From contig NZ_JACCFH010000001.1 in assembly GCF_013410775.1 (NCBI RefSeq), positions 3,224,001 through 3,288,000 on the forward strand: a stretch of 64,000 nt of DNA, written 5' to 3'. Shown piece after piece: positions 16,981 through 25,046 of the stretch (within the stretch, counting starts at the first letter, position 1; each line of letters starts with the position of its first letter). Below the pieces are notes generated by a model, which was given only the letters and a program-made list of their open reading frames with translations, made no database searches and had not been told where the DNA came from. The position numbers and the translations under genes are program-made. Source of the DNA: Sphaerotilus montanus. GTDB lineage: Bacteria; Pseudomonadota; Gammaproteobacteria; Burkholderiales; Burkholderiaceae_C.

Positions 16981-18363
16981 TCAGGCCGCCGCCCACTCGG
17001 CGACCCGCCGCTCCAGCGTGCGCCGCGAGATGCCCAGCAGCGCCGCTGCGCGGCCCTTGTCGCCGTCCACCGAGGCGAGCACGCTCAGGATGTGCTGCTT
17101 CTCCAGCGTCTGCAGGTCGGTGGTGGCCGGGGGCTGCGTGGTGATGCCCCGGGCCGGTTCCGTGCGCTCGACGGGTTCGGGCGCCTGGTACAGCGCCGTG
17201 ACATTGAGCTTGCCGAGGATCAGCGAGCGCTCGACGAAGTTGCGCAGCTCGCGCACATTGCCCGGCCAGTCGTACTGGCGCAGGTAGGCGAGGTCCTCGT
17301 CGCTCAGGGCCAGCGGTGGGGCACCGAGCTGCGGTGCGAGCAGCTGCACGAAATGCGCGAACAGCAGCCCGAGGTCGTGCTTGTGCTCGCGCAGCGGGGG
17401 CAGGGCGATTTCCACCACCTGCAGCCGGTAGTACAGATCCTTGCGGAAGCGGCCTGCCGCGACCTCCTGCGACAGGTCGCGTGCGCTGGCGGCGACGATG
17501 CGCACGTCCACCGGGCTCTTCTGCTGGCTGCCCATCGGCCGCACCTGGCGTTCCTCCAGCACCCGCAGCAGGCTGGCCTGCACCGACAGCGGCAGCTCCG
17601 CCACTTCGTCGAGGAAGAGCGTGCCGCCCTGCGCGTAATGGAACAGGCCGTCGCGGGCCTGCGCCGCCCCCGGGAAGGCGCCGGGGGCATGGCCGAACAG
17701 CTCGCTTTCCAGCAGCTCCGGGGGCAGACCGCTGCAGTGCATGTGGACAAACGGTCCGGCGGCGCGGGCGCTGCGGTCGTGGATGGTCTGGGCGGCCAGT
17801 TCCTTGCCGGTGCCGGATTCGCCCAGCAGCAGCACGGGGCTGTTCACCTGTGCCACCCGCCCGAGCGCGTCGCCGAGCCGGCGCATCGCCAGCGAGTGGC
17901 CGACCAGTGGCAGCTCGGCTGGTTGCTGCGACTGGAGCGACTGCAGCGAGCGGCGCAGCAGGTAGTTCTCGCGGGTCAGGCGCGAGCGCTCCATGCCTTG
18001 CTGCACGGCGTTGAGGATCTGCGCCAGCCGGAACGGCTTGAGGATGAAGTCGGACGCGCCGGCCCGCAACGCCTCGATCGCCACGTCCAGGTCGGCGAAG
18101 GCGGTGATCAGCACCACCTCGCCGGCATACCCCTGTTCCCGCAGTTCGCGCAGCCAGACCAGCCCGCTCTTGCCGGGCAGCGTGATGTCGAGGATGACGA
18201 GGTCGTAGCGGTGGGCGCTGACGAGGACCTGGCCGTCCTCGGCGCTGCCGGCGGCGTGGACCTGGCCGAAGCGCGGGGCGAGCGCCTTTTCGAGGAAGTT
18301 GCGCATGCCGGGTTCGTCGTCGACGATGAGTGCTGCGCCGTGGGGCCAATGGGTGTCGTGCAT
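16981..18363 (-). CDS. NtrC-family response regulator with altered GAFTGA loop
   Basis: This 460-residue regulator has a receiver domain (about 8-125; D59, K109), an AAA+ domain (about 152-385) with Walker A GESGTGKE (181-188), Walker B GGTLFLDE, and arginine-finger region FRKDLYYRL, then a Fis-type helix-turn-helix at the C-terminus (KGRAAALLGISRRTLERRV). The sigma-54 contact loop, normally GAFTGA, reads GAFPGA (228-233), with proline in place of the key threonine. This could abolish or change sigma-54 remodelling. I use the ATG at 18363, because upstream in-frame sequence is antisense to the divergent gene. It precedes its kinase on the same strand. Confidence 0.88.
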   Translation of the reverse strand: MHDTHWPHGAALIVDDEPGMRNFLEKALAPRFGQVHAAGSAEDGQVLVSAHRYDLVILDITLPGKSGLVWLRELREQGYAGEVVLITAFADLDVAIEALRAGASDFILKPFRLAQILNAVQQGMERSRLTRENYLLRRSLQSLQSQQPAELPLVGHSLAMRRLGDALGRVAQVNSPVLLLGESGTGKELAAQTIHDRSARAAGPFVHMHCSGLPPELLESELFGHAPGAFPGAAQARDGLFHYAQGGTLFLDEVAELPLSVQASLLRVLEERQVRPMGSQQKSPVDVRIVAASARDLSQEVAAGRFRKDLYYRLQVVEIALPPLREHKHDLGLLFAHFVQLLAPQLGAPPLALSDEDLAYLRQYDWPGNVRELRNFVERSLILGKLNVTALYQAPEPVERTEPARGITTQPPATTDLQTLEKQHILSVLASVDGDKGRAAALLGISRRTLERRVAEWAAA

Positions 18364-18468
18364 GGGGGTCTCGGTGTCGCGGGCGACTGTAGCAGCGGCC
18401 CGGCGGGCGGGTATTCGTGGAAACTTGCACTCCCAGTCCACCGCTGTCCCGATTCCGACGAGGCCCCC

Positions 18469-19314
18469 ATGACCGTCATCCCCGACATCCTTGCGCAGCT
18501 CGCCCGCCTGGACGCCTGCGCCAACGTGCCGCGCGTGAAGGCGCTGCACCTGCCGCCGCCGCACGCCGTGGCCGCGTCGCGCATCGCAGGGCGTGGCGAG
18601 TTCTGCGCGCTGGAGTTGACCGACGGCACGCTTGGCCTGGCCTATGTGCTGCTCGACGACCACAGCGACGCGCTGCGCGAAGGGCAGGGGCTGGACGGGC
18701 TGGTCGGCGCTTCGGCGCTGGACATCGCACGCGGGCTGCTCGAGCCGCAGGGCGTGAACCGCGTGCTCGGCTGGGCAGCGGTCAACGCGATGACACGCTG
18801 GCTGTACGACCGTGCTGGCTACGTGCCGCCTGAGAGCCGCGACTCCTTCGGCCAGTTGCCGATCGTGCCCGGCGAGCGCATCGGGATGGTCGGCTTCTTC
18901 ACGCCGCTGATCGACCGCGTGCTGGCGGCGGGCGCGCGGCTGACGGTGGTCGAGCTGCGCACGGACCTGCAGGACGCCCGGCCCGGCCTGCGCCTGACGA
19001 ACGACCCGGCGGAGCTTGAAGGCTGCACCAAGGTGCTCTGCACGAGCACGGTCCTGATCAACGACACGCTGGACGCGACGCTGGCCCACTGCCGCGACGC
19101 CCGCTGGTTCGCGATGGTCGGGCCGAGCGCGGGCTGCTTGCCGGACGCGCTGTTCGCCCGCGGCGTGACGATGGTGGGTGGCACCTGGGTGACGGACCCG
19201 GCGGCGTGCCTGTCGGCGCTGATGCATGGCGAGGCGCTCAAGGGCGGGACGCGGAAGTTTGCGATCGAGCGAGTGGGGTGGCCCGGCTTCGATGCGCTGC
19301 TGGCGCTGCTGTGA
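18469..19314 (+). CDS. DUF364 family protein (putative heavy-metal chelation domain)
   Basis: This 281-residue soluble protein resembles DUF364 proteins, whose structures show an enolase-N-like part followed by a Rossmann-like domain and which are described as putative heavy-metal chelators. Visible are GVNRVLGWAAVNAMTRWL in the centre, then VPGERIGMVGFFTPLIDRV and CTSTVLINDTLDATLAHC, which look like alternating strand-helix units. No catalytic motif is clear and the function is unknown. It is divergent from the two-component operon, and its stop overlaps the next gene by one base (TGATG). It is therefore probably the first gene of a short operon. Confidence 0.75.
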   Translation: MTVIPDILAQLARLDACANVPRVKALHLPPPHAVAASRIAGRGEFCALELTDGTLGLAYVLLDDHSDALREGQGLDGLVGASALDIARGLLEPQGVNRVLGWAAVNAMTRWLYDRAGYVPPESRDSFGQLPIVPGERIGMVGFFTPLIDRVLAAGARLTVVELRTDLQDARPGLRLTNDPAELEGCTKVLCTSTVLINDTLDATLAHCRDARWFAMVGPSAGCLPDALFARGVTMVGGTWVTDPAACLSALMHGEALKGGTRKFAIERVGWPGFDALLALL

Positions 19315-19916
19315 TGGAATCCGCTCCGCCGTTCTCACCCCTCGACGCCATGGACCACGCTGCCCATTACCTCTTCCTCATCGCCTCCGCCCGCGAACCC
19401 GGCCACGTCGGCAACACCGAATGGCTCGCCCGCCGCGCCGCCGCCCAGCTAGCGCCCGACGCGCAGCAGACGTGGCTGCACCTGTCCGACATCCCGCTGC
19501 CGGCCTTCGTCGACCAGCGCCACACGACCGGCACCTATCCCTGGCCCGACGATCGCGTGCGCCCGCTGCTTGACGCCACGATGGCCTGCACCGATCTGGT
19601 CCTTGTGTCGCCGGTGTACTGGTACAGCTTCCCCAGCGCGCTCAAGACCTACCTCGACCACTGGAGCGCCTGGATGCGCATCGAGGGCCTGCCGTTCAAG
19701 GAGGCGATGGCCCGCAAGCGCCTGCACCTGATCACCACCAGCGGCAACCGCGCGAAGGCGCAGCCGATGATCGACTCGACCAAGCTGTGCGCGGAGTTCC
19801 TGTCGATGACCTTCGCGGGTGCGCTGTGGGGCAAGGGCGGGCCGCCGGGGGCGGTGCAGTCCGACGACGTGGCGATCGCGGCGGCGGACCGCTTCTTTCT
19901 TCCGCCCGCCGCTTGA
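19314..19916 (+). CDS. NAD(P)H-dependent FMN reductase / flavodoxin-fold oxidoreductase
   Basis: This 200-residue protein has the flavodoxin-like fold of NAD(P)H quinone/FMN reductases. Signs are a first strand YLFLIASAREPGHVGNTEWLA (phosphate-binding loop), LVLVSPVYWYSFPSALKTYL (the SPVYW-type flavin loop) and the following helix. These enzymes reduce flavin, quinones or azo/nitro compounds in the cytoplasm. A second possible start is the ATG at 19350 (MDHAAHYLFL), which would remove a short unconserved head. The start at 19314 overlaps the DUF364 stop. Substrate is unknown. Confidence 0.8.
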   Translation: MESAPPFSPLDAMDHAAHYLFLIASAREPGHVGNTEWLARRAAAQLAPDAQQTWLHLSDIPLPAFVDQRHTTGTYPWPDDRVRPLLDATMACTDLVLVSPVYWYSFPSALKTYLDHWSAWMRIEGLPFKEAMARKRLHLITTSGNRAKAQPMIDSTKLCAEFLSMTFAGALWGKGGPPGAVQSDDVAIAAADRFFLPPAA

Positions 19917-19942
19917 GTTCGGGCTCGGGTTCGGGTTCGGAC

Positions 19943-20506
19943 GTGCGGGTGGCCCGGGCGCTGTCCATCCTCGGCCACCCCGCGCTGCTGATGCCCGGCG
20001 CGGTGGTCTGGGCGTCGATCGCCCGGAACGCGCCACCGTCCGTGCTGTTCACCGCGGCGAGCGCGTCGGTGTTCGTGGCGCTCTGTGTGGGTGTCTACAG
20101 CGCGGTGCAGGTCCGCGCCGGGCGCTGGGCCCATGTGGATGCGTCCGTTCCCCGCGAGCGCGGCCAGCTCAACCTGTTCCTGGCGTTGCTGCTCTTCGGC
20201 ACCGCGGGCGCGCTGTGGTGGAGCGGCCAGCCCCGGCCCGTGTTCCTGGGGCTGGTGCTGGGTGGCGGACTCGTGGTGGCCGGACACCTGCTGCGCCGGT
20301 GGCTCAAGGTGTCGCTGCACGCCGGCTTCGCCGTGTTCGCCGCGGGCTTGTCGTGGCCGGGTCCGGTGGCCTTCGGGTTGCTGGCGCTGGCGGTGGGGGT
20401 GTGCTGGTCCCGGCTGGTGCTGCGTCGGCACACGCTGGCGGAAGTCGTGGTCGGGTTTGTGGCGGGGGGCGTTGCGGGCTTCGGGTTCCATCTCTGCGCA
20501 GCCTGA
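19943..20506 (+). CDS. PAP2-superfamily membrane protein, divergent active site
   Basis: This small membrane protein of about 187 residues has four or five hydrophobic segments. PAP2-like signs are SLHAGF (in place of the usual PSGH box) and SRLVLRRHTLAE near the C-terminus, matching SR-x5-H-x3-E where most members have D. The first KxxxxxxRP box is not clear. It may still be a lipid-phosphate phosphatase, because SLHA-type members are known, but activity is doubtful. The start is uncertain. The GTG at 19943 precedes the first hydrophobic stretch, but a TTG at 19913 overlapping the upstream stop is also possible. A run of TCGGGT-like hexamers lies between them. Confidence 0.65.
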   Translation: MRVARALSILGHPALLMPGAVVWASIARNAPPSVLFTAASASVFVALCVGVYSAVQVRAGRWAHVDASVPRERGQLNLFLALLLFGTAGALWWSGQPRPVFLGLVLGGGLVVAGHLLRRWLKVSLHAGFAVFAAGLSWPGPVAFGLLALAVGVCWSRLVLRRHTLAEVVVGFVAGGVAGFGFHLCAA

Positions 20507-20557
20507 AGCCCCGCCGCTAAGGTGGTCGCTCATGCAGCATTTCAGGAGCCTCCCGCC

Positions 20558-21244
20558 ATGTCAGCAGACCAACGCCTCGCAGGCCAGCGCGTCCTGATCA
20601 CCCAGGCCGATGTCTTCATGGGTCCCGTCCTGTGCGACGTCTTCGCCCGGCACGGCGCCACCGTGATCGCCAGCACCGACCCGCTGGTCCACCCAGACGC
20701 GCCCGCTGCCGCCGTGGCCGCGGCCGGGCCGATCGACATCCTGCTGGCCAACCTCGGAGTGCCGGCGCCGACGACGCCCGCCGCGGACGTGACCGACGCG
20801 GAGTGGCGCGACACCTTCGCCGCGCTCGTGGACCCGCTGCCGCGGCTGTTCCGCGCGGTGCTGCCCGCGATGACCGCGCGGCGCAGCGGCCGGATCCTCG
20901 TCATGGGCAGCGCCTCGGCCTTGCGCGGCATGAAGCGCGCCTCGACCTACAGCGCCGCCCGGGGCGCACAGCTCGCCTATGTGCAGGCGGTGGGCGTGGA
21001 GCTGGCGCCCCACAACGTCCAGGTCAACGCCATCGCGCAGAACTTCGTCGACAACCCGACCTACTTCCCGGCGGAGGTGCAGGCCAATCCGCGCTTCCAG
21101 GAGCGCCTGAAACGCGAGGTGCCGCTGGGGCGGCTGGTCGGCGCGGAAGAGGATGCCGAGTTCGCTGTCTACCTGTGCAGCGCCCCCGCGGCGTGTTTTG
21201 TCGGGCAGGTGTTCCCGGTGTGCGGCGGTTGGGTGACACGCTAG
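20558..21244 (+). CDS. Halohydrin dehalogenase-type SDR-fold protein
   Basis: This 228-residue protein has the short-chain dehydrogenase fold but not the SDR cofactor and catalytic signatures. The glycine-rich NAD(P) motif is replaced by T15-x4-F20-x-G22 (TQADVFMG). The catalytic triad reads S118-x12-Y131-x3-R135, with arginine where SDRs have lysine. These two patterns are the published diagnostic motifs of halohydrin dehalogenases (HheA-HheG), which convert vicinal halohydrins to epoxides plus halide without a cofactor. The C-terminal region (FVGQVFPVCGGW) also resembles HheC, from memory. Start: ATG with AGGAG upstream. It follows the PAP2 gene by about 50 bases. An ordinary divergent SDR is the alternative, but the double motif match makes it less likely. 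Confidence 0.78.
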   Translation: MSADQRLAGQRVLITQADVFMGPVLCDVFARHGATVIASTDPLVHPDAPAAAVAAAGPIDILLANLGVPAPTTPAADVTDAEWRDTFAALVDPLPRLFRAVLPAMTARRSGRILVMGSASALRGMKRASTYSAARGAQLAYVQAVGVELAPHNVQVNAIAQNFVDNPTYFPAEVQANPRFQERLKREVPLGRLVGAEEDAEFAVYLCSAPAACFVGQVFPVCGGWVTR

Positions 21245-21473
21245 CGAAAACGCCGCGCCTGCGGCCCCCAGTCCCGGGGCACCACCCACGCTCTGCGCCC
21301 CCGATCCGGAAATCACCGGCGCAATCGGCAAAGCCGCGTCCTGCCACCTACCGAATGAACGATTGTTGTCCCTGAGCAGGCTCTGCATCCTGCGTTCTGA
21401 TTCGTGAACTATGACCGTGATTGGGTGCACGGTTGCCCCGGCGGGCGGTTCGCGAGCAGAACCAGGAGCAGTG

Positions 21474-22223
21474 ATGAAGACGATCGGGTGGGTAGCGGCG
21501 GCAGGTGGCCTGATGGTGCTGGTGGCGTGTGGTGGCGGGTCCTCGGATACAGCGGAAGCGGACAGCAGCGTGGCAGAGCGTGCCGCGCCGGTGCGGATCA
21601 GCGGCGTGGTGGCGCGCGGCGCGGCGCTGGTGGAGGCCAGGGTGAGCGCCCGCTGCGCCTCCGGGCCGGTCGGGTCGGCGATCAGCGGCTCCAGCGGCGC
21701 CTACACGCTGGAGGTGGATGCCAGTGCCTTGCCCTGCGTGCTGGAAGCGGTGTCGGCGGACGGCGTCTGGACGCTGCACTCGGTGGCCCTCGGCCGCGCC
21801 GGCACATCGGCCGTGACCGCGCACATCACCACGCTGACCGAGCTGCTGGTGGCGCAGCTGGCCGGCACGCCGCCGTCCAGCTTCATGGCCAGGGCGAGCG
21901 CCCGCATGCTGGGTGCCACGATCACGCCGACCAACATCGCCAGCGCCCAGGGGACGGTCGGCAGCACGCTGAAGCTGATGGGCGTGGATCCGGCGCCGAT
22001 CACCGATGTGCTGGCGCAGCCGCTGGTGGCGGCCTCTGCCGTGCAGCGTGGCAATGCCCACGACAAGGTGCTGGACGCGCTGGCCGAGTCCATGCGGGGT
22101 GCGGGGGCCACGCTGGCGGATCTGGTCGGGCTGGTCACCAGCCGTTCACGGACGCTGGAACATGGCCCGGTTCTGGCGGAGGCGGAGGCGGCGGTGCAGT
22201 CGGCCAGTCTGGACGGACAGTAG
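21474..22223 (+). CDS. Hypothetical lipoprotein (249 residues)
   Basis: The protein starts MKTIGWVAAAGGLMVLVACGGG, a lipoprotein signal with lipobox LVAC (C19). A Gly/Ser-rich tether follows. Residues about 40-105 look like a small beta-sandwich (RISGVVARGAALVEARV then GAYTLEVDA), similar to carboxypeptidase-regulatory-like domains. The rest is helical (TTLTELLVAQLAG, ASARMLGA). I recognise no catalytic motif. The chosen ATG has a good Shine-Dalgarno (CCAGGAGC). It is the first of three envelope genes in a row and has the same overall plan as the next lipoprotein. It may bind a surface polymer or a partner protein, but this is a guess. Confidence 0.7.
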   Translation: MKTIGWVAAAGGLMVLVACGGGSSDTAEADSSVAERAAPVRISGVVARGAALVEARVSARCASGPVGSAISGSSGAYTLEVDASALPCVLEAVSADGVWTLHSVALGRAGTSAVTAHITTLTELLVAQLAGTPPSSFMARASARMLGATITPTNIASAQGTVGSTLKLMGVDPAPITDVLAQPLVAASAVQRGNAHDKVLDALAESMRGAGATLADLVGLVTSRSRTLEHGPVLAEAEAAVQSASLDGQ

Positions 22224-22336
22224 GCGCCCGCCATGTTGAAGTCCGGAACTGTGGGCGAAGTCTGCTGCTTCTGCGCCGAAAGGGTCGGCCGCGTGGCGGT
22301 GATAGTGGAGACCATCCCTTCACCCTGGATCTCGCC

Positions 22337-23947
22337 ATGCCGCAACTTCGTCTGCTTTCCGCTTCCATCCTTCTTGCGCTGGGCCTGTCAGCGTGCGGCG
22401 GTGGCGGGGACTCCCCGACAGCAACGCCGGAAACCACCACGCCCCCCGTTTCCGCCAGCGCACAGGAAGGCGTGCTGGTCGACGACCTGATCGTCGGAGC
22501 CACCATCTTCTGTGACGCCAATGACAACGGTGCCCTCGACGATGGCGAGTCCAGCGCGACCACCGACGCCGGTGGCAAGTACGTCTTCGACAAGCTCTGT
22601 TTCGCGCCCATCGTGTCCACCGCCGGAACGGGCTATGACAAGTCCACGCTGAAGGCGCCGAAGGGCCAGTACAAGGCGCTGGCCGGCAGCGCCGTGGTGT
22701 CGCCGTTCACGACCATGCGCGCCGTCAGCGGCCTGACCGACGACGAATTCAAGGCCGTGCTGACCAAGCTGGGCCTGGAGGGCGTGGACGTCGCGAACTT
22801 CGATCCGACCAATCCCAAGAATACTGCCTACGCCACGACAGCTGCCGCTCTTGCCAAGATCCTCAACGACATCTCGGAAATCGTTTCGGCCGCTGGCGGC
22901 GACCCGGCGCTCGCCTTCAAGGCTGCCGCCAGCGCCATGGTCACACATGCGAAGGCCAGCAGCGGCACCGTCTTCGGCGATGCCGCTGCGCTGAGCGACC
23001 TCGTCGGCGCTGCCGCCGGAGCGGGTCTGACGGCGGGCAACAAGAAGAGCAACGGGGATCCGGTCTGGAGCGACAAGGCGCTGGCCAATGCCAAGTCGCT
23101 GGCCACGACCGGCATCGCCACCCTGGCTGGCATCATCAAGAGTCGGGCCTCGCTGGCCGACGCCCTTGATGACCTGAGCAGCGGTGCCGCCGTGAACATC
23201 GTGGGCGACACGGACGACCTGGAAGACGACGCGCAGGTCGCCGAAAGCCGTGGCAGGGCCACCGACACGGTCGCGCTGGGCAAGCCGCAGTATGTCTCCG
23301 TCAGCGGGGATGTCGTCACGGTGGCGCCGATGGCGGGCGCTGCCATGGACTACACGCTGTCGCAGTTCGCCACTGGCATGAGCCTGACCGGCCAGACCCT
23401 GTCGACGCTGAGCCATGTGACCCTGCCGCTCAAGGCCTCGGCGCTGGCACTGCCCCGTGGCGGTGCTGTCGTGTCGCTGGCGCTGGAAATCGAGAACCAG
23501 ACCACTGGCGGCCTGATGCAGGGCGCCATCGACAAGGTCGTGCTCAAGCGCAACACGGACGGCACCGTCAGCGCGACCATCCGCAGCGATTCGAAGGTGC
23601 ACCTGTACCTGCAGACCGCATCCGGCATCCAGATCGGCACCGGCACGACACCGCTGGAAGGTGTCGGCACGCCGCTGCTGACCAATGGCGCCAGCGGTCT
23701 GGGCATCGACCTGCAGAAGCTCGCCGATGGCATGTACAAGCAGTTCCCGGACAACACCTCGCTGATCAAGAAGGTGCTGACCGAGCAGGGCACCTTCGCG
23801 ATGAAGGTCATCGTGAACGAGATGGACTTCCGCCACGCCGACGGCTCACGCCTCGGTGTGGGCAAGGTGGCGGTCAAGGTGCCGGGCAGTGATGCCGTGG
23901 CCAAGAAGGTGAGCGGCATCGCCGTGTCCGGTCTCGTCACGTTCTGA
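22337..23947 (+). CDS. Hypothetical large lipoprotein (536 residues) with SdrD B-like N-terminal domain
   Basis: The protein starts MPQLRLLSASILLALGLSACGGGG, with lipobox LSAC (C20) and a Thr/Pro/Ser-rich tether. Residues about 50-85 contain ATIFCDANDNGALDDGE, the acidic loop pattern of SdrD B-like or dockerin-like calcium-binding modules, followed by TTDAGGKYVF. A helical segment with N-P-K-N and A-A-A-L-A-K-I-L patterns follows, then an Ala-rich region and a beta-rich C-terminal half. No enzyme motif is visible. The architecture echoes the upstream lipoprotein. It ends seven bases before the outer-membrane-like gene, so the three probably act together at the cell surface. Confidence 0.72.
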   Translation: MPQLRLLSASILLALGLSACGGGGDSPTATPETTTPPVSASAQEGVLVDDLIVGATIFCDANDNGALDDGESSATTDAGGKYVFDKLCFAPIVSTAGTGYDKSTLKAPKGQYKALAGSAVVSPFTTMRAVSGLTDDEFKAVLTKLGLEGVDVANFDPTNPKNTAYATTAAALAKILNDISEIVSAAGGDPALAFKAAASAMVTHAKASSGTVFGDAAALSDLVGAAAGAGLTAGNKKSNGDPVWSDKALANAKSLATTGIATLAGIIKSRASLADALDDLSSGAAVNIVGDTDDLEDDAQVAESRGRATDTVALGKPQYVSVSGDVVTVAPMAGAAMDYTLSQFATGMSLTGQTLSTLSHVTLPLKASALALPRGGAVVSLALEIENQTTGGLMQGAIDKVVLKRNTDGTVSATIRSDSKVHLYLQTASGIQIGTGTTPLEGVGTPLLTNGASGLGIDLQKLADGMYKQFPDNTSLIKKVLTEQGTFAMKVIVNEMDFRHADGSRLGVGKVAVKVPGSDAVAKKVSGIAVSGLVTF

Positions 23948-23954
23948 GCCGGTG

Positions 23955-25019
23955 ATGCCGCGCCGCACCCGCCTGGCCATGGCCATGGCTGTCTTGCTGG
24001 GAGGTGCGGCCGGTCTGGCGGGCGCCGCGCCTCTGGATGCGTTGCTGGACGTCAGCGACGCACCAGGGGCGCGTGCCCGCTGGAGTGTCCAGGCCATGGG
24101 CGATGGAACCCAGCCTGTCTTCGACGCCGCAGGGGTCGACCGGCAGGCTGGTCACACCGAGTCGGTCCGGCTGGGGCTGGTGTCCGGCCCCTGGTCGTTC
24201 ACGCTGGGCGGCCACCAGCGGGCCATCCACAACAAGTCCGATGACCACCAGGTGCAGAGCTGGCACGCCGCTGCGCAGTTCGAGCCCGGGCTCGTGTCCG
24301 GTGCCCCGGCCACTGGCAGCCCCATGCGCTGGGCGCTGCGCCTGAGTGCCTGGGGCAACCGGGCCGACCAGCTGGTGCAGAGCAGCAACTCGGTGCTGAA
24401 AGTCAGCGGCCTGAAGGCGCGCCTGGTCGAGATGGAACTGGTCCGGCCCCGGGACCTGCAGTTGCAGTTCGATCTGGTCGGCCGCTACACCGCGCCGGTC
24501 AGCGACTGGGCCTTCAGCGGATTCGCCGGGGTCGGCACCAGCGAGGTCACGCGGTCGGTCGTCAGCGGCAAGGCCACGATCTCGGGTTGCACCTACCGGC
24601 TCCAGTTCGGAGAAGCCCGTCTCAATGCGCTGCCGCTGGCGGACTGCCCCAAGGCACTCATCGTCAGCGTGCCCAACCAGCTGCTGCAGTTCGATGTGCT
24701 GCAGGAAACCCGCTACCGCTCGCTCTACGGGCATGCCGGTGGCGCCGTGCACTGGCGCCGCGCTGGCTGGCACCTGGCGCTGGGCGGCGAACTGCAGCAG
24801 TGGCAGCGCAGCACGGCAGACGAACTCCAGACGCGCAACGCGATCCTCGTCGCCGAGGTGCAGCGCGCGCTCACGCCGTCGGTATCGGTGCTGCTGCGCG
24901 GGCAGTACCAGCACCGGCAGTTGCTGGGCGAGGTGCCGATGCTGTTCAATGCCCGCTCGACCAGCACGGCCAGCCGCCGTGTCGGCACGGTGTCGGTGGG
25001 CTTGCTGGCGCAGTTCTGA
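23955..25019 (+). CDS. Putative outer-membrane beta-barrel protein
   Basis: This 354-residue protein has a signal peptide (RRTRLAMAMAVLLGGAAGLAGA, cleavage near residue 25) and many alternating hydrophobic/polar strands ending in aromatic residues. It terminates in SVGLLAQF, with the C-terminal phenylalanine typical of BAM-assembled outer-membrane proteins. I recognise no family. A GTG codon just upstream (23952) is a possible alternative start. Its close spacing behind two lipoproteins suggests a surface complex. It converges with the 7TM hybrid kinase. Confidence 0.7.
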   Translation: MPRRTRLAMAMAVLLGGAAGLAGAAPLDALLDVSDAPGARARWSVQAMGDGTQPVFDAAGVDRQAGHTESVRLGLVSGPWSFTLGGHQRAIHNKSDDHQVQSWHAAAQFEPGLVSGAPATGSPMRWALRLSAWGNRADQLVQSSNSVLKVSGLKARLVEMELVRPRDLQLQFDLVGRYTAPVSDWAFSGFAGVGTSEVTRSVVSGKATISGCTYRLQFGEARLNALPLADCPKALIVSVPNQLLQFDVLQETRYRSLYGHAGGAVHWRRAGWHLALGGELQQWQRSTADELQTRNAILVAEVQRALTPSVSVLLRGQYQHRQLLGEVPMLFNARSTSTASRRVGTVSVGLLAQF

Positions 25020-25023
25020 ACAG

Positions 25024-25043
25024 CCGGGCCCGCCCGCGCCCGG
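25024..25043. terminator. GC-rich hairpin between convergent genes
   Basis: CCGGGC (25024-25029) and GCCCGG (25038-25043) form a 6-bp stem with an 8-base loop in the short gap between the outer-membrane-like gene and the leftward kinase. There is no T-run, so it is only a possible bidirectional transcription stop. Confidence 0.3.
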
Positions 25044-25046
25044 GCG

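Noticed and set aside
14934-17144. Long rightward open frame antisense to the membrane histidine kinase
   Set aside because: The opposite strand has a clear kinase with all boxes. The antisense product has no motifs and a shadow-like composition.
19913-19942. TCGGGT-like hexamer run as a microsatellite or phase-variation tract
   Set aside because: Only about three imperfect units are present and they may lie before the translation start. This is too short to support slipped-strand switching.
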